DNA from: Bacillus sp. OV322
GTDB taxonomy: Bacteria > Bacillota > Bacilli > Bacillales > DSM-1321
Assembly: GCF_900112495.1 (NCBI RefSeq)
Contig: NZ_FOMA01000007.1
Coordinates: 1 to 64,000, forward strand
DNA: 64,000 nt
Reading direction: 5' to 3'
The notes beneath the pieces were generated by a model. The model was not told where the DNA came from. It saw only the letters and a program-made list of their open reading frames with translations, and ran no database searches. This document shows positions 8,945 through 18,215 of this stretch, one piece after another (position 1 is the stretch's first letter; every line of letters starts with the position of its first letter). A program made the translations under genes and the position numbers.

Positions 8945-8963
8945 AATGGGGTCAGACCCCATT
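8945..8963. repeat. Perfect 19-bp palindrome (REP-like hairpin)
   Basis: AATGGGGTCAGACCCCATT has 9-bp arms around a central A, lying between the divergent ABC exporter and gsaB genes. Similar GGGGTCAGACCCC palindromes are, as I recall, dispersed in several bacterial genomes. Only one copy was noticed in this window. There is no adjacent T tract, so a terminator role is doubtful. Confidence 0.5.
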
Positions 8964-9035
8964 TCCCAGACCACAATTCCGGGTGGTTTTGTGCTAGAAT
9001 AGATTGTTGTAGTTTGGTTTAGAGGAGGATATGTG

Positions 9036-10343
9036 ATGAAGTTTACGAATTCAGAGAGTTTACATAGGGAAGCGCAGGAGCATATTGTCGGGGGTGTGAA
9101 TAGCCCTTCACGTTCTTATAAGGCTGTTGGAGGCGGTTCTCCGGTTGTGATGGAACGGGGACAGGGTGCTTATTTTTGGGATGTTGACGGCAATAAGTAT
9201 ATTGATTATTTAGCAGCTTATGGCCCGATCATTACCGGCCATGCTCACCCGCATATAACGGAAGCCATCAAGAAGGCTGCAGAATCAGGGGTTTTGTTCG
9301 GTACACCAACTCCCCACGAAGTGAAATTTGCAAAGATGCTGAAAGAAGCCATGCCATACATGGACAAAGTCCGTTTCGTCAATTCCGGAACAGAAGCAGT
9401 CATGACAACAATCCGTGTAGCACGGGCATACACAGGAAGAGATAAAATAATTAAGTTTGCAGGCTGCTATCATGGCCACTCAGATCTTGTGCTTGTAGCA
9501 GCGGGGTCTGGCCCTTCTACTCTCGGCACGCCAGATTCAGCCGGCGTCCCGAAAAGCATCGCACAAGAGGTTATTACAGTTCCTTTCAATGATATTGAAC
9601 CATTTAAAGAGGCCCTCGAAAAATGGGGAGATCAAATTGCCGGTGTCCTTGTCGAACCGATTGTAGGAAATTTCGGCATTGTCGAACCTAATCCAGGTTT
9701 CCTGGAAGCTGTGGTGGAACATAGCCACAATGCAGGTGCACTTGTTATCTTTGACGAAGTCATTACGGCTTTCCGCTTTATGTACGGCGGAGCTCAGGAT
9801 CTTCTTGGCGTGCAGCCTGATTTAACCGCTCTGGGCAAAATCATTGGCGGCGGCCTTCCTATTGGCGCTTACGGCGGAAAGAAAGAAATCATGGAGACAG
9901 TCGCTCCCCTTGGACCTGCATATCAGGCTGGTACAATGGCAGGAAACCCTGCATCCATGCTTTCAGGAATCGCCTGTTTAGAGGTACTGAAGCAAGAGGG
10001 CCTTTATGAGAAGCTTGACCATCTTGGCGCCATACTCGAAAAAGGGATTCTCGCAGCAGCTGAACGCTATCAGGTCCCGATTACCATCAACCGCCTGAAA
10101 GGTGCACTTACAATTTTCTTCACCAAAGAAAAAGTGGAAAATTATGTCCAAGCAGAAAACACGGACGGCGAGATGTTTGCCAAGTTCTTTAAACTGATGC
10201 TTCATCAGGGCATCAACCTTGCTCCATCAAAATATGAAGCCTGGTTTTTAACAACCGAGCATACCGAAGAAGATATAACTTATACTTTAAAAGCTGTTGA
10301 ACATGCATTTAAAACACTTGGTTCTTCTTTAGGAAACGAATAA
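9036..10343 (+). CDS. gsaB: Glutamate-1-semialdehyde 2,1-aminomutase 2
   Basis: A PLP-dependent class III aminotransferase-fold enzyme of 435 residues. It converts glutamate-1-semialdehyde to 5-aminolevulinate for haem synthesis. The N-terminal [19 protein letters not shown], the substrate-site GTPTPHE and [22 protein letters not shown] (Asp binding the PLP ring N) and the Schiff-base Lys in [18 protein letters not shown] are all present. The ATG at 9036 follows GAGGAGG; a GTG one codon earlier is less well spaced. B. subtilis likewise carries this second hemL paralogue next to ygaD and ygaE. Confidence 0.93.
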   Translation: MKFTNSESLHREAQEHIVGGVNSPSRSYKAVGGGSPVVMERGQGAYFWDVDGNKYIDYLAAYGPIITGHAHPHITEAIKKAAESGVLFGTPTPHEVKFAKMLKEAMPYMDKVRFVNSGTEAVMTTIRVARAYTGRDKIIKFAGCYHGHSDLVLVAAGSGPSTLGTPDSAGVPKSIAQEVITVPFNDIEPFKEALEKWGDQIAGVLVEPIVGNFGIVEPNPGFLEAVVEHSHNAGALVIFDEVITAFRFMYGGAQDLLGVQPDLTALGKIIGGGLPIGAYGGKKEIMETVAPLGPAYQAGTMAGNPASMLSGIACLEVLKQEGLYEKLDHLGAILEKGILAAAERYQVPITINRLKGALTIFFTKEKVENYVQAENTDGEMFAKFFKLMLHQGINLAPSKYEAWFLTTEHTEEDITYTLKAVEHAFKTLGSSLGNE

Positions 10344-10360
10344 TTATTCATAAGACATAC

Positions 10361-10396
10361 AATCCTGCAAAGATTTCGCCTTTGCAGGATTTTTTA
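10361..10396 (+). terminator. Terminator of gsaB
   Basis: AATCCTGCAAA and TTTGCAGGATT form an 11-bp stem with a 9-nt loop, followed by TTTTT. Confidence 0.9.
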
Positions 10397-10406
10397 CATC
10401 AGCAAA

Positions 10407-10420
10407 AGAAAGCGCTTGCA
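10407..10420 (+). promoter_or_regulatory. Candidate CcpA (cre) site upstream of the glutamate synthase gene
   Basis: AGAAAGCGCTTGCA fits the loose cre consensus TGNAANCGNWWNCA except for the first base. It lies about 70 bp upstream of the predicted -35 box, so activation by CcpA, as in other carbon-overflow genes, is possible. Confidence 0.45.
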
Positions 10421-10488
10421 TATATGTAGAACACTTTATTTTCCTTCCTTCTTGTAAAAAAACTATATCCACTGCCCTGTATAAAAAA

Positions 10489-10523
10489 TTGATTTATCCT
10501 CTTTTGTTTAGTATCATTATAAT
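10489..10523 (+). promoter_or_regulatory. Predicted promoter of the glutamate synthase gene
   Basis: TTGATT (10489-10494), a 17-bp spacer and TATCAT (10512-10517), immediately followed by TATAAT (10518-10523). Either hexamer could be the -10 box. Confidence 0.5.
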
Positions 10524-10742
10524 AATATTCAGAAAATTATCTACTTTCCTTTTATAGAGGCTTTGTTAATACCTAAACTGAAAACGCACCGCGAAGATGC
10601 TCCAAAGACCGCGGTACCTGAAGCAGAAATAGCTGGCAGAGCTAACAGAGCCCCTTTAAAAATCCCCCTACTTATTAAAGATCATTATATAAAACCAGGA
10701 GGTGAAGGCAAAATAAGGCTCCCCCTTATAGACGCCGAACTC

Positions 10743-13700
10743 ATGAATCAAAAGCAATGGAATCCAGGGTTATTTAAAGAGTTTTACCGCGAGGAGCATG
10801 ATGCCTGCGGAATTGTAGCAAGCATTGAGAAAAAAAGAATCCCTGCAAGGGAAAACATTTTCGCCTGCATAGATGCTTTAGTAAAAATGAACCACCGGGC
10901 CGGCTTCATTAATGGTGAAGGAGACGGAGTTGGCATCCACATTGATATCCCAAGAGCCCTTTGGAAAAAAAAGCTTGAATCAGCAAATGCTGACGGCAGT
11001 CTTGCTGATGACCCAAGCTTTGCAGTCGGGCATCTTTTCCTGAGCAGAAAGGGAGATATTTCCTCTCTGATGGATGAAGTAAAGGAAAAGCTTAACACGG
11101 CCGGTTTGAGGCTTGTCTTTGAATCAGATAAAGCCTGCAATCCATCCGCACTTGGACCGATTGCAATTCAGGAAAATCCGGTATTCTGGCAATTTGCCTG
11201 CCTTTCTTCCTTTACAGAGCAAACAGAGATAACCCAATCTCTATTTGAACTTACACATGATATAGAAAAAAATGATTTTATACATGTAGCTTCCCTAAGC
11301 CAATATCATGTTGTTTATAAGGTGATGGGCGCTGGGGATATTCTTCCAAACTATTATCCTGACCTTGCTGATCCGCTGGCTGCCTCCACCATGACACTTG
11401 GCCACAACCGTTTTTCGACAAATACTTTATCAAGCTTTTTCAGGGTTCAGCCATTCAGTATCTTAGGTCATAACGGAGAAATCAATACCATTGCCAAGCT
11501 TCGTGAAGAAGCACAAATGATCGGCGTCCCGCTCGTGAAGGAGGGCAGTGACTCTCAGGATCTGAACAGGACCATTGAAACGCTGATCTGCAGGCATGGC
11601 TTTTCACTATTCGAAGCTATTGATATGCTCTTCCCTCCTATCATTAATGAAATAAAGGCCTATCCCGCGCATTTGCAAAACTTATATACCTATCTGCGGG
11701 AGGCTTGGGGACACTTTGCCCAAGGGCCTGCGGGAATTATCTCCAGGTTTGGGGATGAAGCTGTTTTTTCCGTTGACTCATTAGGCTTGCGGCCTTTATG
11801 GAATTTAGAAACAGAAACTTCATACCTATTTTCATCAGAGCCTGGAATTATATCTTCCTCTGAATATACCGGTGACCCGAAGCCCATCGGACCTGGTGAA
11901 AAAATCGGCCTTAAATGGGAGGGAGATACAATTGTACTCATGGATTATACCTCCTATCAGACTGAAGTCTATGAACGCTTTTCCAGTCGGCTCACCCTTT
12001 CCGGTGACAGCATCCGCCTCAAGCCCCCGGTGTTTGTAAAGCCGGAAGAGTTTACCCAATCCCCCGGTATCCAAAATGGGCAATATAAGGCATTTGGCTG
12101 GGAAAGGGATCATGTGCAGCTGGTTGAGCAAATGGCGGAAAAAGGGGCAGAGCCTATCCGTTCATTAGGCCATGATGCACCATTGGCAGCTCTCAATCCC
12201 CAGAGGAAAAATATAGCTGATTTTATAAAAGAAAGCGTAGCTGTTGTAACAAACCCAGCCATTGACCGGGACAGGGAAACCGAACATTTTTCTACACGCA
12301 CGATTATCGGGAAACGCCCAGCTTTATTCAAGGCTGAAAAAGCAGAAAAAGTAATGGAGCTTTTGACACCTATTTTTATAGAAGGAAAAAGCGGAATTGA
12401 ATGTTCCGATATCCTGGCTCAGCCAAGCTATGACCAATTCATTAAATACCATAAGGAACAAAAATCCAGCAGCAGCATTTCCGCTGTTTTTATGCGGAAT
12501 GAATCCATACCGTCCGCATTATCTCGAATAGCCGATGAAGCAGTCTCTGCTGTTAAAGATGGAAAAACACTGATCATATTGGATGACGCTGATGCCCATC
12601 ATGATGAATATCTGTGGCTTGATCCCCATCTGGCGGTCTCTGCTGTCGACCAGGCTCTATTGAGTTCAGGCCAAAGAAGAAATTGCTCATTATTGGTCAG
12701 GTCTGCAGCCATCCGTTCCCTGCATGATATTATTACCGCATACGGACTAGGTGCCGATGCAATCAGTCCTTATTACATGTTTTTGACACTGCCTGCAGAA
12801 ACACCCGAACCTGCCGTTAATTTGTACAATGCCCTGACAAAAGGACTTGAGAAAGTGATTTCCACTATAGGGATACATGAGCTTCGGGGATATGGCCGCC
12901 TATTTTCAAGCATAGGGCTGAATGATGAAGTCGGTCAGCATTTAAACATCGTGAACTTCTTCGGTTCTTCTGAACTGCAATACAATTTTGACAATATGAA
13001 AGAAGACGCTCTGCAAAGGGCTCAGGATTATCATAGCACCGACGGACGAATAGGGAAAACCTTCCACCTTTTCCCACGGATCTGGAAATCGATTGGAGAT
13101 GTTGCGTCTACCGGGGATTATGAAGCGTACCGGGAAAAAATATCTGAACAGGAAGAAGCAAATCCAACAGCAATCAGGCATTTAACCTCCCTGGTTCCAG
13201 GAGAAGAACCTCTTTCCCCTGAAGAAGTCAGCATATCTATCGGTGAGCATAGCCTTCCGTTTGTCATTGCCTCCATGTCATTTGGATCGCAAAACGAAAT
13301 TGCTTTCAGGGCCTACGCTGAAGCTGCTGACCGTTTGAATATGATCAGCATGAATGGCGAGGGCGGGGAAATCAAAGATATGCTCGGCAAATATCCCAAA
13401 TCCCGCGGCCAGCAGATTGCTTCCGGCCGTTTCGGGGTGAATGCTGAGCTGCTTAATTCATCCAACCTGCTGGAAATTAAAATCGGCCAGGGAGCCAAAC
13501 CAGGTGAAGGCGGACATCTTCCCGGCTCTAAGGTAACAGCCAAGATTGCTCAGGCACGCAATGCAACCATCGGCTCTGATCTTATATCACCATCAAATAA
13601 TCATGATATTTATTCAATCGAAGACCTTGCGCAGATGATACACGAGCTTAAAACAGCGAACGATAATGCAAAAGTGGCGGTAAAGGTTCCAGTCGTCCCT

Positions 13701-15218
13701 AATATCGGGACAATAGCGGTCGGGATAGCCAAATCCGGCGCAGACATCATTACCCTTTCCGGTTTTGACGGAGGAACAGGCGCTGCCCGTATCCATGCCC
13801 TTCAGCATGTAGGGCTTCCTGTTGAGATTGGCGTCAAGGCCGCCCATAATGCCCTTTTGGAAGCAGGAATCAGGCAGAATGTAGAGATCTGGGCTGATGG
13901 AGGCTTAAAAAGCTCGCTGGATGTATTGAAAGTCATGCTCCTTGGAGCGAATCGGGTTGGATTTGGCACCCTTTCAATGATTGCCGTTGGATGCACTACC
14001 TGCAGGGGCTGCCATTTAGATACATGCCATGTGGGGATTGCCACCCAGATAGAATCTGAAGCAGAAGCAAAAGAACATGGGCTGCGCCGCTTTGTGCCCC
14101 GCAAATTTGACTTGGCTGTACAGGGGCTGACCAATATGTTTACTGCTTTTGGCAACGAACTTAAAGCACTTACTGCTTCTCTTGGAGCAAGAAGCCTGCA
14201 GGATATTGTCGGCAGATCTGATCTGCTTCAGCAGGTTAAGGGGAAGGAACTTCTTGATTTAACATATTTGCTGAAAACTCTCGAAATCAGCCAGTTTCCC
14301 AGCCTGGAGACAGCAGCCTGCCTAAATGAAGGCGCACTGCAGGCTGCTGTAGGCGCAGAGTATCTGGACTCAGCGGTGGATGATCTCAATGAATCCAGAA
14401 CGTATGACAGAATCACCTCCGACCAGCGCGTGCTCGGAAGCAGGGTTTCCTGCCATCGTGTCAGGGGAAGATTGGATGGATCATATAAATCACTCCCTTC
14501 TGTACAGCTCATTTACAAAAACGGTTCCATACCAGGAAATGGACTTGGCGCCTATAACACAGAGGGAATTGAGATACAGGTTAGCGGAGGAGCACAGGAT
14601 GGCATCGGCAAGACTGCCATCGGCGGAAACATATGGATTTTCAAATCCCGCGGCAAGGATGGAAACTTCTATAATGGCTCTGTTGGAAAAGGCTTCGGAT
14701 ATGGGGCACAGCACGGGCTTCTTGTTGCACAGGGAGATGCAGATGCCAGAGCAGGCATCAGGCTTTCTGGAGCTGATATGATCATTGGCGGGCAGCTAAA
14801 GCAGCCAATCGGGAAAACGGAAAACGGAAATATTGCAGTCCATGCCAACATAAAAGGCTTTGCCTTTGAGTACATGACCAATGGCAGGGGTTTGGTTCTC
14901 GGAGATCCAGGGCCATGGATTTGTGCAGGCATGACAGGCGGTGTCGTTTATTTAAGGCTGCAGCCGCAGTCCGGCTTTACGAAGGAAGCAGCCGAAAGAA
15001 GGATTGCAAAGGGTGCGAATGTCACAATTGAAGCCCTCTCAACAAAGGGAATTCAGGACATTTCTGAGCTTTTGGGGGCATATACACTCATGCTTAAAGA
15101 ACAGGAACAGGAAGAAGAAGCATTATCCCTTTCTCCCCTACTGGATAATCCGGCAGAGCATTTTATTATGGTTGTCCCAGTCAAACAACAAGCGGATCCC
15201 TCTGTTTCAACAGAATGA
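10743..15218 (+). CDS. Glutamate synthase large subunit-like protein (orphan)
   Basis: A glutamate synthase alpha-subunit type protein of about 1491 residues in the chosen frame. Order: N-terminal class II glutamine amidotransferase whose nucleophile Cys is in EEHDACGIV; central domain with SPYYMFLTLPAETPEPAVN; FMN-binding synthase domain with SMNGEGGEIKDMLGKYP and GQGAKPGEGGHLPG; a 3Fe-4S motif CTTCRGCHLDTC; and the GXGXG C-terminal domain (GNIWIFKSRGKDGNFYNGS). The start is uncertain. The frame is open from a TTG at 10563, and a strong AGGAGGTG (10697-10704) precedes an in-frame ATA at 10713. I chose the ATG at 10743 because it leaves 20 residues before the nucleophile, as in GltA propeptides, though its SD is poor. 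No small subunit (gltD) is adjacent. Confidence 0.85.
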   Translation: MNQKQWNPGLFKEFYREEHDACGIVASIEKKRIPARENIFACIDALVKMNHRAGFINGEGDGVGIHIDIPRALWKKKLESANADGSLADDPSFAVGHLFLSRKGDISSLMDEVKEKLNTAGLRLVFESDKACNPSALGPIAIQENPVFWQFACLSSFTEQTEITQSLFELTHDIEKNDFIHVASLSQYHVVYKVMGAGDILPNYYPDLADPLAASTMTLGHNRFSTNTLSSFFRVQPFSILGHNGEINTIAKLREEAQMIGVPLVKEGSDSQDLNRTIETLICRHGFSLFEAIDMLFPPIINEIKAYPAHLQNLYTYLREAWGHFAQGPAGIISRFGDEAVFSVDSLGLRPLWNLETETSYLFSSEPGIISSSEYTGDPKPIGPGEKIGLKWEGDTIVLMDYTSYQTEVYERFSSRLTLSGDSIRLKPPVFVKPEEFTQSPGIQNGQYKAFGWERDHVQLVEQMAEKGAEPIRSLGHDAPLAALNPQRKNIADFIKESVAVVTNPAIDRDRETEHFSTRTIIGKRPALFKAEKAEKVMELLTPIFIEGKSGIECSDILAQPSYDQFIKYHKEQKSSSSISAVFMRNESIPSALSRIADEAVSAVKDGKTLIILDDADAHHDEYLWLDPHLAVSAVDQALLSSGQRRNCSLLVRSAAIRSLHDIITAYGLGADAISPYYMFLTLPAETPEPAVNLYNALTKGLEKVISTIGIHELRGYGRLFSSIGLNDEVGQHLNIVNFFGSSELQYNFDNMKEDALQRAQDYHSTDGRIGKTFHLFPRIWKSIGDVASTGDYEAYREKISEQEEANPTAIRHLTSLVPGEEPLSPEEVSISIGEHSLPFVIASMSFGSQNEIAFRAYAEAADRLNMISMNGEGGEIKDMLGKYPKSRGQQIASGRFGVNAELLNSSNLLEIKIGQGAKPGEGGHLPGSKVTAKIAQARNATIGSDLISPSNNHDIYSIEDLAQMIHELKTANDNAKVAVKVPVVPNIGTIAVGIAKSGADIITLSGFDGGTGAARIHALQHVGLPVEIGVKAAHNALLEAGIRQNVEIWADGGLKSSLDVLKVMLLGANRVGFGTLSMIAVGCTTCRGCHLDTCHVGIATQIESEAEAKEHGLRRFVPRKFDLAVQGLTNMFTAFGNELKALTASLGARSLQDIVGRSDLLQQVKGKELLDLTYLLKTLEISQFPSLETAACLNEGALQAAVGAEYLDSAVDDLNESRTYDRITSDQRVLGSRVSCHRVRGRLDGSYKSLPSVQLIYKNGSIPGNGLGAYNTEGIEIQVSGGAQDGIGKTAIGGNIWIFKSRGKDGNFYNGSVGKGFGYGAQHGLLVAQGDADARAGIRLSGADMIIGGQLKQPIGKTENGNIAVHANIKGFAFEYMTNGRGLVLGDPGPWICAGMTGGVVYLRLQPQSGFTKEAAERRIAKGANVTIEALSTKGIQDISELLGAYTLMLKEQEQEEEALSLSPLLDNPAEHFIMVVPVKQQADPSVSTE

Positions 15219-15264
15219 TTTAATTGACCTGCAAAAAGTTGAGAAAACAGCCTATTTGCAAAGA

Positions 15265-15294
15265 AGCCGGCACTGCATCCAGTGCCGGCTTTCT
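15265..15294 (+). terminator. Terminator of the glutamate synthase gene
   Basis: AGCCGGCACTG and CAGTGCCGGCT form a perfect 11-bp stem with a CATC loop, followed by TTCTT. Confidence 0.9.
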
Positions 15295-15395
15295 TATCCC
15301 GCAAACTGGCAATCCAAATATCTCGGGCGTTTTGGCCGATAACCTTCTTATTATTATAGTTTTTATAAACAATTGTAAAAACTGGCTATTTCCCC

Positions 15396-15424
15396 TTGAA
15401 ACTTAACGGTAAACCCTGTATATT
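15396..15424 (+). promoter_or_regulatory. Predicted promoter of ygaE
   Basis: TTGAAA (15396-15401), exactly 17 bp, TATATT (15419-15424). It opens a leader of about 130 bp before the ygaE start. Confidence 0.6.
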
Positions 15425-15563
15425 ACATTATTGTTTACTTAAAAAGGTTTTAGTGTAAAGTAATTAAAAGGGAGTTTTTATTTATCCAGAATTACATCGC
15501 AATCATTATAAAAAATCATACACATTGCTGGATTTTACCCAAGAGAAAGGAAAACGGACTTAT

Positions 15564-16649
15564 ATGAAGCTTGGTGCCCGCATTTTAAAAACGGGAATTG
15601 CAATTGTTTTAGCGCTTTATCTTTCAAAGCTTCTTCACATGCCTGTGCCGGTATTAGCAGGGATATCTGCCATATTTGCCATACAGCCGACCATTTACCG
15701 TTCATACAGGACGATTGTGGAGCAGCTTCAGGGAAATCTAATCGGAGCCTGTGTCGCTGTAGTATTCGTTCTCTTTTTTGGCAATCATATTTTTATTATC
15801 GGTTTAGCTGTTATCGTGGTCATTTCAATTAACCTTAAACTTAAGATGGGCAATACCATTACACTTTCAATTGTGACAACATTATCAATCATGGAAGCGC
15901 AGCAGGGGAATTTCTATGCCTTTGCCTTCATTCGTTTATCATCAGTTTTATTAGGAATCCTGAGCTCCTTCTTGGTCAACCTTGTATTTATTCCTCCCAA
16001 ATATGAAACAAAGCTATATGTGCGGATTTCAAATGTAACGGAGGATATCCTGAAGTGGATCAGAATGAGCACCCGCCATGTATCTGAACGGACATTGTTA
16101 AAAAAGGATATCGGCGATTTAAAGAACGACCTTTCTCAAATTGAACAGCTTTATTATATGTTTAAAGAAGAACGCGGTTATTTTCTGAAGGAAAACCATG
16201 TAAAGGCCAGAAAAAAAGTGGTGTACCGGCAAATGCTTATCACCACAAGAAAAGCTTTTGAAACACTTAAACGCATCCATAAATACGAGCATGAAATAAG
16301 CATGATGCCTGAAGAATTCCAGGTAAAGCTCCTTTATCAGCTGGATTGCCTGATCCGCAAGCATGAGCAATTGCTGTTAAAATATATCGGCAAGGTGAAA
16401 TTCAGCGGACATGTATATTCAGACTGTGTTTCCGATGAATGCTTAAGCCGCGAGAACCTGCTAGCGCTTTTTTACGGCAGGGATTCGGGAATTGAAGATC
16501 AGGAATTAGGTGCACGACTTGTCCCTCTGCTCTCTGCCATTATGGAGTATGATGAGCAAATGGAGCACTTAGAAAAATTGATCAGCAGTTTTCAGACTTT
16601 CCATAAAGATGATAATGAAGTATATCTTCCTCCAGAAGATGTAGATTAA
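15564..16649 (+). CDS. ygaE: FUSC/UPF0421-like aromatic acid exporter family protein YgaE
   Basis: A 361-residue membrane protein. The N-terminal half has about five helices (residues about 7-150) including the conserved GISAIFAIQPTIYRS. The C-terminal half is soluble, charged and helical (from about 165). This is the layout of the UPF0421/ArAE_1 family, thought to export aromatic acids or to support such export. The ATG at 15564 gives the family N-terminus MKLGARILKTGIAIVLALYL. Its SD (GAAAGGA) lies rather far upstream. The frame is open well upstream without an ATG, so an alternative upstream non-ATG start is possible. It retains the gsaB-ygaE neighbourhood, interrupted by the glutamate synthase gene. 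Confidence 0.88.
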   Translation: MKLGARILKTGIAIVLALYLSKLLHMPVPVLAGISAIFAIQPTIYRSYRTIVEQLQGNLIGACVAVVFVLFFGNHIFIIGLAVIVVISINLKLKMGNTITLSIVTTLSIMEAQQGNFYAFAFIRLSSVLLGILSSFLVNLVFIPPKYETKLYVRISNVTEDILKWIRMSTRHVSERTLLKKDIGDLKNDLSQIEQLYYMFKEERGYFLKENHVKARKKVVYRQMLITTRKAFETLKRIHKYEHEISMMPEEFQVKLLYQLDCLIRKHEQLLLKYIGKVKFSGHVYSDCVSDECLSRENLLALFYGRDSGIEDQELGARLVPLLSAIMEYDEQMEHLEKLISSFQTFHKDDNEVYLPPEDVD

Positions 16650-16691
16650 TTATTTGAGCCTTGTCCGACTCCTTGTGAGCTGGACTTGATA

Positions 16692-16731
16692 AAAAGGGTT
16701 TTCCTCTTACTTAGAGGATAGCCCTTTTTTT
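16692..16731 (+). terminator. Terminator of ygaE
   Basis: AAGGGTTTTCCTCT pairs imperfectly with AGAGGATAGCCCTT around a short loop, followed by a run of T. Confidence 0.85.
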
Positions 16732-16898
16732 GTTTTTTCTCCTGTCTGATATGAAAGCGTTCCATTTTTGTTTTACATAAATATTTTTTTATTATTTATC
16801 AAATACTCAAGATAATAGAATCCCCCTTTATTCACATCAAACAAGAAAAATTACATTTTTTACCTCGAAAAAATAATAAAAAATAAAGGATTAAATTG

Positions 16899-16978
16899 AT
16901 GACAATTCAAAAAATCTCTGTTAGAATAATTTCTTGTTAAGAAATATATTTACATTGGTTAACATTTAATGTTCTTAA
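16899..16978 (+). promoter_or_regulatory. Promoter and probable MarR operators of the efflux operon
   Basis: ATGACA (16899-16904), 17 bp, TAGAAT (16922-16927). Two palindromes overlap or follow the transcription start: TTCTTGTTAAGAA (16931-16943, 5-bp arms) and AACATTTAATGTT (16961-16973, 6-bp arms). This is the usual position for autoregulating MarR repressors. The stretch 16732-16898 is very AT-rich with nothing else recognised. Confidence 0.6.
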
Positions 16979-17005
16979 ATATTAGCATGATTGGGGAGTG
17001 AAGTG

Positions 17006-17506
17006 TTGAATGAAGAAAGCCGTATTATCGCTGCGGTAGAGCACATTCATGACAAATTATTACTGCTTGGGAAAATACGTACTTTGTTTCTTGAGAAAAG
17101 CATAGAACCTTATGACATCACTTTGCTTCAGGTTCATATTCTCTATAAAGTCGGACAAAACAGCAATATCCGGGTCAGCAAGCTGGCGGAAATGGTTCAT
17201 ATCCACCTAAGTTCCCTCACAAGGCTGATTGACCGTCTTGTAGAGCAAACTTTAATTTGCCGCTTCAATGATGACAAAGACAGGCGTGTTGTCAGAGTAC
17301 AACTGTCCGATAAAGGATCTGAAGTTCTTGAATGTGTAACAAAGAGCTTTAAGGAATTAATCATCCAAACTATTAAACAAATGGATGAAACAGAACTGGA
17401 AGGCTTTTATCAGTTTTCAGCATTGCTGGATAAAATAACGGAACCAATTTCTATTGAAAATGATGACGTGAAAATTATCCGCCAATTTAATACTTCAGAA
17501 ATTTAA
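17006..17506 (+). CDS. MarR family transcriptional regulator
   Basis: A winged-helix regulator of 166 residues. The recognition region IHLSSLTRLIDRLVEQTLICR and the wing NDDKDRRVVRVQLSDKG are typical of MarR. It is the first gene of an operon with EmrA- and EmrB-like genes, so it probably represses drug or toxic-compound efflux and responds to a small phenolic or hydrophobic ligand. The TTG at 17006 lies seven bases after GGGGAG; a GTG one codon earlier and an upstream TTG at 16991 are less likely starts. Confidence 0.88.
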   Translation: MNEESRIIAAVEHIHDKLLLLGKIRTLFLEKSIEPYDITLLQVHILYKVGQNSNIRVSKLAEMVHIHLSSLTRLIDRLVEQTLICRFNDDKDRRVVRVQLSDKGSEVLECVTKSFKELIIQTIKQMDETELEGFYQFSALLDKITEPISIENDDVKIIRQFNTSEI

Positions 17507-17538
17507 AATACTTCGCAGGATTGAAAGGAGAAAGATTT

Positions 17539-18177
17539 ATGGGTAGAGGTCGTTTAGTCCTAGTTAATATCGTAGGAATCATCATTATTTTTGCATTAGT
17601 AGCCGGAGGTGCTTATTACTACTATCAAAGCACAAACTTCGTTAAGACAGACGAAGCAAAAGTAGCCGGAGATCTTAATACAATTGTTGCGCCAACAGCA
17701 GGCAAGCTAAAAGGCTGGAATCTGCAGGAAGGCGATAATGTTTCAAAAGGAAATACACTTGGCAAAATCTCTGATGGCAAAAATTCTGTGACTGTTTCTT
17801 CTGCACAAGACGGAACAGTAGTTAAAAAACAAGTTTCATCTGATCAATTGGTTCAAGCAGGACAGGTATTGGGCCAAACAATCGATATGAGCAAAATTTA
17901 TATTACAGCAAACATTAAAGAAACAGAATTAAGCGATATCGAAAAAGGCGATTCAGTTGATATCACAGTTGACGGAGATCCAGGCACTACTTTCGAAGGT
18001 ACACTAGAAGATATCGGATATGCTACAAACTCAGTATTCTCTATCATGCCGTCACAAAATTCAAGCGGCAACTACACTAAAGTAACTCAAAAGGTTCCTG
18101 TTAAAATTTCAATTAAAGCTCCATCCGATAAAGTACTTCCAGGTATGAACGCAGAAGTTAAGATTTCCACAAAATAA
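17539..18177 (+). CDS. HlyD/EmrA-family efflux adaptor protein
   Basis: A 212-residue membrane fusion protein with one N-terminal helix (about 6-28) and an extracellular part. A split biotinyl-lipoyl domain is visible (TIVAPTAGKLKGWNLQEGDNVSKG and TVSSAQDGTVVKKQV), with a beta-barrel domain ending VLPGMNAEVKIST. It lacks the long coiled-coil hairpin of Gram-negative EmrA, as expected without an outer membrane. The ATG follows AAAGGAG by eight bases. It works with the DHA2 transporter encoded next. Confidence 0.9.
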   Translation: MGRGRLVLVNIVGIIIIFALVAGGAYYYYQSTNFVKTDEAKVAGDLNTIVAPTAGKLKGWNLQEGDNVSKGNTLGKISDGKNSVTVSSAQDGTVVKKQVSSDQLVQAGQVLGQTIDMSKIYITANIKETELSDIEKGDSVDITVDGDPGTTFEGTLEDIGYATNSVFSIMPSQNSSGNYTKVTQKVPVKISIKAPSDKVLPGMNAEVKISTK

Positions 18178-18215
18178 TTTGATTTGTTTACTTTACAAGA
18201 AAGGAGGCTGGTTTA

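Noticed and set aside
16742-16770. Possible cre site near TGAAAGCGTTCCAT
   Set aside because: Three mismatches to the cre consensus in the right half.
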